From NCBI GenBank assembly GCA_030054275.1, contig JASGCF010000079.1, positions 1,410 to 6,823 on the forward strand: 5,414 bases of DNA, given 5' to 3'. Positions 1 through 5,288 of this stretch are shown here, piece after piece. The DNA comes from Limnohabitans sp. (GTDB lineage Bacteria; Planctomycetota; Phycisphaerae; Phycisphaerales; SM1A02). Under the pieces are notes generated by a model that saw nothing but the letters and a program-made list of their open reading frames with translations, did no database searches and had not been told where the DNA came from. The translations under genes and the position numbers were made by a program. Within the stretch, counting starts at the first letter, position 1. Every line of letters begins with the position of its first letter.

Positions 1-29
1 AAAACGGTTCTCCGTCGGGCAACGACCGC

Positions 30-61
30 AGAGGAGCGCTCGCGAAAGCGCCCCTTCCTCT
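30..61. other. Bulged inverted repeat (hairpin)
   Basis: AGAGGA at 30-35 pairs with TCCTCT at 56-61, and GCGCT at 36-40 pairs with AGCGC at 47-51. This leaves a 6-nt loop and a one-sided 4-nt bulge (52-55). No T-run follows on either strand, so it is not a standard intrinsic terminator. It could be a transcript-end structure of a gene outside the window or a chance palindrome. Confidence 0.4.
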
Positions 62-80
62 GACACATCCACCAAAGATC

Positions 81-122
81 GCTTCGTGCGAAATGCTTTT
101 TGCGAATTGCTTCCTGCGACGC
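81..122. repeat. 14-bp tandem repeat, three degenerate copies
   Basis: Copies lie at 81-94, 95-108 and 109-122, and all fit GCTTnnTGCGAnnn. The first two are closest (GCTTCGTGCGAAAT and GCTTTTTGCGAATT); the third drifts at its end. They are non-coding as far as can be seen and lie beyond the groEL terminator. Replication slippage followed by point mutation is the simplest origin. Confidence 0.6.
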
Positions 123-193
123 GGGACGACCCGCCGCGCACAATGTCATGCGGCATCGGAGGGCGACGCCCGCACGCAAAGTGCAAAGTTCAC

Positions 194-227
194 AAAAAAC
201 AACCGACCGTCTTTCGACGGCCGGTTG
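194..227 (-). terminator. Rho-independent terminator of groEL
   Basis: Read on the minus strand, CAACCGGCCGTC (227-216), a GAAA tetraloop (215-212) and GACGGTCGGTTG (211-200) form a 12-bp stem with a single G-U wobble. Six T residues (199-194) follow directly. This is textbook intrinsic terminator structure, 61 bases past the groEL stop codon and in the right orientation. It marks the end of the chaperonin transcription unit. Confidence 0.94.
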
Positions 228-288
228 CGAGATACTTCGGTAAGAACGACTTCTGTCGCGGCGGGTCGAAGAACGACCTCGCGCACGA

Positions 289-1920
289 TCAATAATCGTC
301 GCCGTGATCGTGGCCAGCAGCGGCCTTCGCCTTCTTCTCCTTGACCTCGGTGATCGCGCAGTCGGTCGTGAGGAGGAGCCCCGCGATCGACGCCGCGTTC
401 TGAAGCGCCACGCGCTCGACCTTGGTCGGAACGATGATGCCCGATGCAACGAGATCTTCATACTTCTGCGTTGCCGCGTTGAAGCCGAAGTTCACATCGC
501 TTGAGTCTTCGATCTTCTGCGCAACGACCGAGCCGTCGAGGCCGCCGTTGGCAGCGATCTGCTTCGCTGGTGCGGCGAGCGCGCGGAAGACGATGTCGAC
601 ACCGACCGACTCGTCGCTCGGGAGGCCCTTCTTGAGCTTCTCGAGCACGCGACGCGCGCGGATGACGCTCGTACCGCCGCCTGGGAGGATGCCCTCTTCG
701 ACAGCAGCGCGGCACGCGTGGAGCGCATCTTCGACGCGTGCCTTCTTCTCCTTCATCTCGACTTCGGTCGCGGCGCCGACATTGATCTGCGCAACGCCAC
801 CCGAGAGCTTCGCGAGGCGCTCTTGGAGCTTCTCGCGGTCGTAGTCGCTCGTGGTGAGTTCGATCTGCGCCTTGATCTGCTCGATGCGACCCTGGATGTC
901 CTTGGTCTTACCGAGGCCCTCGACGATGGTGCAGTTGTCCTTGTCGACGGTGATCTTCTTCGCGCGGCCGAGGTCGGCGAGCGTGAGGTTCTCGAGTTGA
1001 ATGCCGAGTTCCTCCATGATCGCCTGACCGCCGGTGAGGACGGCGATGTCTTGCAGCATTTCCTTGCGACGGTCGCCGAAGCCCGGCGCCTTCACAGCGC
1101 AGACCTTGAGGACGCCGCGGAGCTTGTTCACGACCAAGGTCGCGAGCGCTTCGCCGTCGATGTCTTCAGCGACGATCAAGAGGCTCTTGCCGCTCTCTGC
1201 GATCTTGCCGAGGATCGGGAGGAACTCCTTCGCGCTTGAGATCTTCTTCTCGTAGATGAGGACGAAGCAATCTTCGAGCACGCACTCCATCGCCGCTTGG
1301 TTGGTGACAAAGTGCGGGCTGAGGTAGCCCTTGTCGAACTGCATGCCTTCGAGCAGCGCGACATGCGTTTCGAGGCTCTTGCCCTCTTCGACGGTGATGA
1401 CGCCGTCCTTACCGACCTTGTCCATCGCCTCAGCGATGATCTTGCCGATTTCCATGTCTTGATTCGCGGAGCACGCGCCAACTTGCGCGATTTCCTTCGA
1501 GCCAGAGACCTTCTTCGACATGCGACGCAGGTCTTCGATGATCGCAGCAACGGCCTTATCGATGCCGCGCTTGACCGAGTTCGCGTTCGCGCCAGCGGTG
1601 ATGTTGCGAAGGCCTTCTTGGAAGATCGCCTCGGCGTAGACGGTCGCTGTGGTGGTGCCGTCGCCAGCGTCCTTCGACGCCTTCGACGCGACTTCCTTCA
1701 CCATCTGCGCGCCCATGTTCTCGTAGGGATCTTCGAGTTCGATTTCCTTCGCGACGGTGACGCCGTCCTTGGTGACGGTTGGTGCGCCGAAGGACTTCTC
1801 GAGGACGACCACGCGACCCGATGGGCCGAGCGTGACCTTGACCGCCTTCGCGAGCTTCTGCACGCCGCGGAGGATGCGCTCGCGTGCGTCGGTGTCGTAT
1901 GCAATTTGCTTTGCTGCCAT
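289..1920 (-). CDS. groL: Chaperonin GroEL (60 kDa, Hsp60)
   Basis: ATP-driven cytosolic chaperonin; the family forms double seven-subunit rings that enclose unfolded proteins under a GroES lid. The 543 residues align without gaps to E. coli GroEL from residue 1 past 416, so E. coli numbering applies. Visible are the nucleotide-binding LGPSGR (31-36), catalytic D52 in TKDGV, GDGTTTAT (86-93) with D87, D398 in VEDAL, and GGG at 414-416. Equatorial segments are about 1-135 and 410-525, with the apical domain about 191-376. Apical substrate-contact residues Y199, F204, L234, L237, L259, V263 and V264 are kept, but Y203 is His. The C-terminus is AAAGHDHGDDY rather than a Gly-Gly-Met tail. The start MAAK is the standard one, preceded by only a weak AAGAAG-type ribosome site. 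The leader is 152 nt and structured, and a strong terminator follows. The gene is intact. Confidence 0.98.
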   Translation of the reverse strand: MAAKQIAYDTDARERILRGVQKLAKAVKVTLGPSGRVVVLEKSFGAPTVTKDGVTVAKEIELEDPYENMGAQMVKEVASKASKDAGDGTTTATVYAEAIFQEGLRNITAGANANSVKRGIDKAVAAIIEDLRRMSKKVSGSKEIAQVGACSANQDMEIGKIIAEAMDKVGKDGVITVEEGKSLETHVALLEGMQFDKGYLSPHFVTNQAAMECVLEDCFVLIYEKKISSAKEFLPILGKIAESGKSLLIVAEDIDGEALATLVVNKLRGVLKVCAVKAPGFGDRRKEMLQDIAVLTGGQAIMEELGIQLENLTLADLGRAKKITVDKDNCTIVEGLGKTKDIQGRIEQIKAQIELTTSDYDREKLQERLAKLSGGVAQINVGAATEVEMKEKKARVEDALHACRAAVEEGILPGGGTSVIRARRVLEKLKKGLPSDESVGVDIVFRALAAPAKQIAANGGLDGSVVAQKIEDSSDVNFGFNAATQKYEDLVASGIIVPTKVERVALQNAASIAGLLLTTDCAITEVKEKKAKAAAGHDHGDDY

Positions 1921-1985
1921 TGGTGTGCTTCTTTCTTCACTGCGCTTTCGCGCGTTGGGGGTTCTTCAACGTTCTTGCTACCAGA

Positions 1986-2008
1986 GCCCGCTGCCGCCAG
2001 CAGCGGGC
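1986..2008 (-). other. Perfect 9-bp hairpin in groEL leader
   Basis: GCCCGCTGC (1986-1994) and GCAGCGGGC (2000-2008) are exact reverse complements around a 5-nt loop. On the groEL-sense strand no T-run follows (CTCTGGTAGC comes next), so it is not a clear terminator. It could be an attenuator, an mRNA-processing or stability stem, or a protein-binding palindrome. It sits about 65 bases before the groEL start codon. Confidence 0.6.
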
Positions 2009-2034
2009 GCTCAAATTTCGGTCGCAGCCGCAGC

Positions 2035-2071
2035 GGCGACCGCTCAAACACGAGGCGACCGCTCAAACACG
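2035..2071. repeat. 18-bp direct repeat, two exact copies, 19-bp period
   Basis: GGCGACCGCTCAAACACG occurs at 2035-2052 and again at 2054-2071, separated by one base. A shorter relative (GCGCTCAAA) lies at 2007-2015. On the groEL-sense strand the first copy begins one base after the stop codon of the 69-residue gene. It could be a slippage duplication or a paired binding site. Confidence 0.85.
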
Positions 2072-2072
2072 C

Positions 2073-2282
2073 CTATCCAATCTCAACCCACGCCACCCGC
2101 GATGCGTCCACGATGTAGACATGCGAGCCGTCGGTGACCTTCACAAGCCCGTCGGCCTCGGCTGGAATCAGCATCGCACGCTTCACGATGCAACTCGACG
2201 CGTGATCGAACTCGATCCGCAGGTCGCGTTGTCCGTTGAGCTCGCGAAACGCGAGGCGAAGGGTGTCGTCAGTCATGCTCAT
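2073..2282 (-). CDS. Small protein of unknown function between groES and groEL
   Basis: A 69-residue open frame starting MSMTDD, with a second possible ATG two codons later, and ending in TAG. I do not recognise the family. The composition looks like a real soluble protein: an N-terminal acidic stretch, then alternating hydrophobic segments (LRIEFD at 21-26, CIVKRAMLIPA at 31-41, LVKVTDG at 46-52, HVYIVDASRVAWVEI at 54-68). These suggest a small, mostly beta-strand fold. There is no signal peptide or membrane segment. It begins 35 nt after groES and ends 152 nt before groEL on the same strand, so cotranscription is likely. The ribosome site is weak and the spacer before it is a 13-bp tandem repeat. 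The reality of the gene rests on composition and position; any chaperonin-linked role is inference. Confidence 0.72.
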   Translation of the reverse strand: MSMTDDTLRLAFRELNGQRDLRIEFDHASSCIVKRAMLIPAEADGLVKVTDGSHVYIVDASRVAWVEIG

Positions 2283-2314
2283 GCGGTGTTCTCAGGCGGT
2301 GTTCTCAGGCGGTG
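2283..2314. repeat. 13-bp tandem repeat in groES-downstream spacer
   Basis: GCGGTGTTCTCAG occurs exactly at 2283-2295 and 2296-2308, with a partial third copy GCGGTG at 2309-2314. It fills nearly the whole 35-nt gap between the groES stop codon and the start of the 69-residue gene. It occupies the place where that gene's ribosome site should be, and on the mRNA strand the copies read CTGAGAACACCGC. Copy number here would change the distance between the two genes. Confidence 0.85.
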
Positions 2315-2317
2315 CGA

Positions 2318-2608
2318 TCACTCGATCACGCCAAGGATGTCTTCCTCAGTCATGATGAGCAGCGACTCACCGTCGATCTTGATTTCGGTGCCCGCGTACG
2401 ACGAGAAGATGACGCTGTCGCCCTTCTTCACTGTGAACGGCGTGACTTTGCCGTTGTCCTTGCTGCGGTGACCGTCGCCGAGTGCAACGATCTTGCCCTG
2501 CTTCGGCTTCTCCTTGCTCGACTCGGGAAGGAAGATGCCGCCTTCGGTCTTGGTTGCGGCTTCGTCACGCTTCACGAGGATCTTGTCGCCGAGTGGACGG
2601 AACTTCAT
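2318..2608 (-). CDS. groES: Co-chaperonin GroES (10 kDa, Hsp10)
   Basis: A lid of the GroEL folding cage; in the family seven subunits form a dome that binds the GroEL apical domains. At 96 residues it has the normal length. The start MKFRPLGDKILVKR is the classic family N-terminus. The mobile loop is about 16-34, with the GroEL-binding tripeptide IFL at 25-27 within GGIFLP, and the roof-loop and second barrel half follow (GKIVALGDG at 38-46, KKGDSVIFSSYAGTEI at 61-76). The last part, ESLLIMTEEDILGVIE, is also typical. AAGGAG six bases before the ATG is the best ribosome site in the window. groES lies 97 nt after the receiver-like gene with no visible CIRCE element or clear promoter between, so it may be cotranscribed with that gene or have an unrecognised promoter. 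Confidence 0.98.
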   Translation of the reverse strand: MKFRPLGDKILVKRDEAATKTEGGIFLPESSKEKPKQGKIVALGDGHRSKDNGKVTPFTVKKGDSVIFSSYAGTEIKIDGESLLIMTEEDILGVIE

Positions 2609-2614
2609 GTGTTT

Positions 2615-2620
2615 CTCCTT
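2615..2620 (-). promoter_or_regulatory. Strong ribosome binding site of groES
   Basis: On the minus strand this reads AAGGAG, followed by six bases (AAACAC) and the groES ATG. It stands out because the other genes in the window have weak or no Shine-Dalgarno sequence, and it supports the groES start. Confidence 0.85.
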
Positions 2621-2705
2621 CGATGGAACTTGCTTCTCTTCTGAACTCTCACCTGCGACCGACTCCGACGACGGCCGCTTCTTTGTGATTCGTGTGGGCC
2701 GCGAC

Positions 2706-3275
2706 TCAGGCCGCCGGCCAGTGGTCGCGGTAGTGGCGCCGCACGACGCGTTCGAGCGCCTGCAGCATCACTTCGATGGGGACAGGGTCGTCGAGCACCG
2801 TGAACGCGCCGTCGCGGAGGGCGTCTGCGAGCATGCGCGTGGACTCTGCCGGATCGACTTGCCGCGGACGCACGACGATGGTCGGCGGCGGCTGCTCGAG
2901 TCGGCGCAGGAGTTGGAGGACGCGCGGGCCCGCGGGCACTGCACGGGTACCGGTCGGTTGACTGCGCGTCGGATGCATGGGGATCGACAGGTCGATCACC
3001 GCGATGTGGACGCGTTCCGCGCGGATGACTTCAGACGCCTCATCGCCGCTTTCAGCGCGATAGCAGCGGATCCCGATGCGATTCAGGATGATCGGGATTT
3101 GGTCCGCAAAAGCGTGCTCGCGCCAGCCGCCATAGGTCAGCAGCAAGTTCAGCCGACGCGACGCCTCGCAGCCGCTTGAAGCGACTTGGTCGGGGTCGGG
3201 GCTGTGCAGGCGAAGCACCATGGGAGGGGGCCGCGCCATGCAACGGGTATGCCACCGTGGGTTGGGAGGGTTCAC
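2706..3275 (-). CDS. Degenerate response-regulator receiver-like protein
   Basis: A 189-residue frame from a GTG start; ATGs at 3239 and 3221 are alternatives that would remove 12 or 18 residues, and none has a good ribosome site. Residues about 41-180 follow the order of a CheY-like receiver: a first strand RLNLLL, a helix, the GIRCYRAESGDEASEVI segment, then IAVIDLSIP with D95 at the phospho-acceptor position, and a final ALRDGAFTVLDDPVPIEVM. The acidic pair after strand 1 is replaced by TYGGW. The Thr/Ser position reads VVRP, and the switch lysine of the usual K-P is Asp (D163-P164). A roughly 14-residue Pro/Thr/Arg insertion follows D95. There is no DNA-binding output domain. It is probably a pseudo-receiver working by protein contact, not by standard phosphotransfer. 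It ends 97 nt before groES on the same strand. Confidence 0.75.
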   Translation of the reverse strand: MNPPNPRWHTRCMARPPPMVLRLHSPDPDQVASSGCEASRRLNLLLTYGGWREHAFADQIPIILNRIGIRCYRAESGDEASEVIRAERVHIAVIDLSIPMHPTRSQPTGTRAVPAGPRVLQLLRRLEQPPPTIVVRPRQVDPAESTRMLADALRDGAFTVLDDPVPIEVMLQALERVVRRHYRDHWPAA

Positions 3276-3562
3276 GGGAGCCGATGAGTTGGCAGCGTGG
3301 GTTCCAAAGTCGCTCCGACGGCGCCGACTGTGTCCCGCGCCGCGAGGACGCGATTCCTAGAGAGCCGTAAGACCATTTCAGACATGGATTTAGAGCATAT
3401 GCCGCCCATGATGTGGCGCCAAGGCACGGAAACGAGAATCCCATGACGCCGCGTGCCGTCGGCAACTTCACAGATGCCCAAGTTCGCCATGTCGGGTGTC
3501 GGAACCGCTGCGGTCTGCCGAATTGGCACACCGTCGCGGCCCACCAACGGAGGTCGAGCCAC
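3272..3562 (-). CDS. Possible small gene upstream of receiver-like gene
   Basis: A 96-residue frame from GTG at 3562 to TGA at 3272. Its stop overlaps the GTG start of the receiver-like gene by four bases (GTGA), an arrangement typical of translationally coupled genes. GAGGA lies three bases before the start, which is close for a ribosome site. The protein is not arginine- or serine-dominated like out-of-frame translations (for example LVGRDGVPIRQT, GILVSVPWRHIMGG). I do not recognise it. Against it, third-position GC by hand count is about two-thirds, below roughly 80% sampled in groES, and the middle (about 3350-3400) is AT-richer and includes a promoter-like pair. It could be real, a decayed gene, or chance. 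Confidence 0.38.
   Translation of the reverse strand: MARPPLVGRDGVPIRQTAAVPTPDMANLGICEVADGTRRHGILVSVPWRHIMGGICSKSMSEMVLRLSRNRVLAARDTVGAVGATLEPTLPTHRLP
3394..3422 (-). promoter_or_regulatory. Weak sigma-70-like promoter candidate
   Basis: On the minus strand, TTGGCG (3422-3417), a 17-base spacer and TATGCT (3399-3394) each match four of six consensus positions of a housekeeping promoter. It would start transcription about 110-120 bases before the receiver-like gene and could drive that gene and perhaps groES. It lies inside the possible 96-residue gene, so the two readings compete, though both could hold. Matches this weak arise by chance. Confidence 0.22.
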
Positions 3563-3678
3563 GATTCCTCGCGAATTTCGGACGCGCAGCGTCCCCGATG
3601 GTCGACCTATCTTGCCCGCTCGCAGTTTCTGCGCTCGGTTTCGTCTTGCCGTTCCGTCACTTCATTCGGACCCTACCT
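3563..3678. promoter_or_regulatory. Divergent spacer upstream of asnS
   Basis: 116 bases lie between the asnS ATG and the nearest possible minus-strand start; if the 96-residue frame is not a gene, the gene-free spacer extends to 3276 (403 bases). A 6-bp inverted repeat, GGACGC-GCA-GCGTCC, occupies 3580-3594. No convincing -35/-10 pair or T-box-like leader is seen. No Shine-Dalgarno sequence precedes asnS (the bases before ATG are GACCCTACCT), so the asnS promoter is presumed to lie here but was not located. Confidence 0.4.
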
Positions 3679-5100
3679 ATGGCCGCCCGCTCCGCAGTTC
3701 GTATCGCAGATCTCTTCACGCACCACGAATCGCACCTTGGCACAACAGCCACGGTGCAAGGTTGGGTGCGCACCCGCCGCGACTCGAAGGCAGGCATCTC
3801 GTTCGTTGCGATCAGTGATGGTTCGTGCTTCGACGCAGTACAAGCGGTCGTGCCAAACTCGGTCGCGAACTACGAGTCGGAGGTGCTGAAGCTGACGGCG
3901 GGTTGCTCGGTCGAAGTGACCGGCACAGTCGTCGCGAGCCAAGGCAAGGGTCAGTCGGTCGAGATCCAGGCCGAGTCGATCAAGGTCCACGGGCTTGTCG
4001 ACGACCCCGACACCTATCCGATTTCGCCAAAGCAACACTCGTTTGAATATCTCCGCGAGGTCGCGCACCTGCGCGCGCGCACGAACACCTTCGGCGCGAT
4101 CGGCCGCGTGCGGCACTGCTTGGCGATGGCGGTCCACCGCTTCTTCCACGAGCAGGGCTTCCTGTGGGTCCACACGCCGATCATCACGGGAAGTGATTGC
4201 GAAGGCGCTGGGCAGATGTTCCGCGTGTCAACGCTGGATGCGATGAACATGCCGAAGACGCCGGACGGCAAGATTGATTATTCGCAAGACTTCTTCGGCC
4301 GCGAAACGAATCTCACGGTGTCGGGGCAGCTCAATGTCGAGACATGGTGCATGGCACTTTCGAAGGTGTACACCTTTGGTCCGACTTTCCGCGCCGAGAA
4401 TTCGAACACTTCGCGACACCTCGCGGAGTTCTGGATGATTGAGCCAGAAATCGCATTTGCCGATTTGCATGTCGACGCGAAATTGGCCGAGGATTTGCTG
4501 AAATACATGTTCCGCGCGCTGCTGGCAGAACGCATGGATGACATGAAATTCTTCGCAGAGCGGATCGACAAGACTTGTATCGAGCGACTTGAGAAGTTCG
4601 TGAGCGCGGACTTCGCGAAGCTTGATTACACCGACGCGATTGCAGCACTTGAAGACGCCGTGAAGAAGGGCGTGAAGTTCGAGTATCCCGTCAAGTGGGG
4701 TATCGATATGCAGAGTGAACACGAGCGTTGGCTGACCGAGACATACATCGGTCGCCCCGTCGCCGTGATGAACTACCCGAAGGACATCAAGGCGTTCTAC
4801 ATGCGCCAGAATGACGACGGAAAGACCGTTGCCGCGATGGACATTCTCGCGCCCGGCATTGGCGAGATCGTCGGCGGTTCGCAGCGTGAGGAGCGTTTGG
4901 AATTGCTCGACAAGCGCATGGACGAAATGGGCCTCCACAAAGCGGATTACTGGTGGTACCGCGATCTGCGTCGCTACGGAACCGTGCCGCACGCAGGCTT
5001 CGGACTTGGCTTTGAACGCGCGATCATTTACGCAACGGGCATGGCGAACATTCGCGATGTGATTCCGTTCCCGCGTGCGCCGAAGACGGCTGCGTTCTGA
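3679..5100 (+). CDS. asnS: Asparaginyl-tRNA synthetase
   Basis: Cytosolic class IIb enzyme that joins asparagine to tRNA-Asn using ATP (EC 6.1.1.22). At 473 residues it has the usual bacterial length. An N-terminal OB-fold anticodon-binding domain (about 1-105) carries VQGWVRTRRDSKAGISF (26-42). The catalytic domain has motif 1 around 160-182 (GFLWVHTPIITGSDCEGAG), motif 2 around 237-257 with FRAENSNTSRHLAEFW, and motif 3 around 440-466 with GFGLGFERAIIYATG and the final DVIPFPR. These and ILAPGIGEIVGGSQREER (389-406) follow E. coli AsnRS nearly word for word. This separates it from AspRS and from the archaeal AspRS/AsnRS group. The frame is open upstream to 3496, but homologous sequence begins at MAARSAVRIADLF, so this ATG is preferred despite having no Shine-Dalgarno. 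It is transcribed away from the chaperonin cluster. A repeat element begins two bases after its TGA stop, and no clear terminator is seen. Confidence 0.97.
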   Translation: MAARSAVRIADLFTHHESHLGTTATVQGWVRTRRDSKAGISFVAISDGSCFDAVQAVVPNSVANYESEVLKLTAGCSVEVTGTVVASQGKGQSVEIQAESIKVHGLVDDPDTYPISPKQHSFEYLREVAHLRARTNTFGAIGRVRHCLAMAVHRFFHEQGFLWVHTPIITGSDCEGAGQMFRVSTLDAMNMPKTPDGKIDYSQDFFGRETNLTVSGQLNVETWCMALSKVYTFGPTFRAENSNTSRHLAEFWMIEPEIAFADLHVDAKLAEDLLKYMFRALLAERMDDMKFFAERIDKTCIERLEKFVSADFAKLDYTDAIAALEDAVKKGVKFEYPVKWGIDMQSEHERWLTETYIGRPVAVMNYPKDIKAFYMRQNDDGKTVAAMDILAPGIGEIVGGSQREERLELLDKRMDEMGLHKADYWWYRDLRRYGTVPHAGFGLGFERAIIYATGMANIRDVIPFPRAPKTAAF

Positions 5101-5101
5101 A

Positions 5102-5227
5102 AAACGGTGCCGACGAGCTCGCGGGTACGAGCGGGTACAAGCGGGTCGCTGCCTGGCACCAGCGTCGGCTCTCGCAACATCAGACGCCGCACGATCTTCC
5201 ACGCCGCGCGTGCGGTGCCGGGTACGT
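5102..5227. repeat. 187-bp-period direct repeat, copy 1
   Basis: This stretch matches 5289-5414 with a constant offset of 187, no gaps and three mismatches in 126 positions by hand alignment (5156 G/A, 5161 A/G, 5172 T/G). It covers the left module and linker of the inverted-repeat element and the start of the right module. Confidence 0.93.
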
Positions 5228-5272
5228 GCCGGGAGCAAGCGAGTACAAGCGGGTCGTTGGACGGCACCGTTT
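5102..5272. repeat. 171-bp element with 11-bp terminal inverted repeats
   Basis: AAACGGTGCCG (5102-5112) and CGGCACCGTTT (5262-5272) are exact inverted ends of a non-coding element. Inside are two similar modules, each opening with CGGTGCC and closing with GGCACC (5105-5160 and 5213-5269). Both contain GTACAAGCGGGTCG, and their last 30 bases match at about 25 positions. A 52-nt linker separates the modules. Paired palindromic modules of this kind resemble BIME/REP arrays or a MITE. No transposase is present in the window, so mobility is inferred. Read on the minus strand, the left end finishes GGCACCGTTTTT, so it might also stop convergent transcription. Confidence 0.7.
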
Positions 5273-5288
5273 GAGAAATGGTGCTGAG

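Larger units (their letters stand above)
1..288. other. Non-coding region downstream of groEL
   Basis: No convincing gene is seen on either strand. The short open frames here have arginine-rich, out-of-frame-like composition and run into the groEL terminator or antisense to its 3' end. The stretch holds a bulged inverted repeat (30-61), a three-copy 14-bp tandem repeat (81-122) and the groEL terminator (194-227). The 61 bases between terminator and groEL stop codon are the groEL 3' untranslated region. What lies left of position 1 is unknown. Confidence 0.6.
1921..2072 (-). promoter_or_regulatory. Structured leader/spacer upstream of groEL
   Basis: The 152 nt between the 69-residue gene and groEL are unusually organised. 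In minus-strand order there is a duplicated 18-mer (2071-2054 and 2052-2035) ending in CGGTCGCC. Then comes GCGACCG (2025-2019), which can pair with the CGGTCGC of either copy, so two exclusive foldings are possible. A third, partial TTTGAGCG lies at about 2018-2011, followed by a perfect 9-bp hairpin (2008-1986) and a small GCGC-GAAA-GCGC hairpin (1953-1942) near the ribosome site. No CIRCE inverted repeat (TTAGCACTC-N9-GAGTGCTAA) and no clear sigma-70 or heat-shock promoter is visible. A regulatory role is inferred from structure alone. Confidence 0.4.

Noticed and set aside
30..61. Intrinsic terminator for a gene left of the window
   Set aside because: The hairpin is bulged and lacks a T-run on either side, so it is recorded only as an inverted repeat.
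1950..1970. Sigma-32-like promoter before groEL (GTTGAA and CCCCCAA on the minus strand)
   Set aside because: The two boxes are only about five bases apart, far shorter than the usual 13-15-base spacing.
1297..2118. 273-codon plus-strand open frame opposite groEL
   Set aside because: It lies antisense to groEL and its leader and mirrors the codon bias of groEL; no recognisable protein features.
3052..3531. 159-codon minus-strand frame overlapping the receiver-like gene
   Set aside because: It is out of frame with the receiver-like protein, rich in Arg/Pro/Ser, and has no plausible domain.
3276..3562. tRNA or other structured RNA in the gap before asnS
   Set aside because: I looked for a GGTTCGAnnCC T-arm and a cloverleaf on both strands; the nearest string on the minus strand (GGTTCCGACACC) does not fit and no acceptor stem was found.
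3496..3678. 61-residue N-terminal extension of asnS from an upstream GTG
   Set aside because: AsnRS homology starts at the ATG at 3679 and gives a normal 473-residue enzyme; the extension has no family resemblance and would overlap the possible minus-strand gene.
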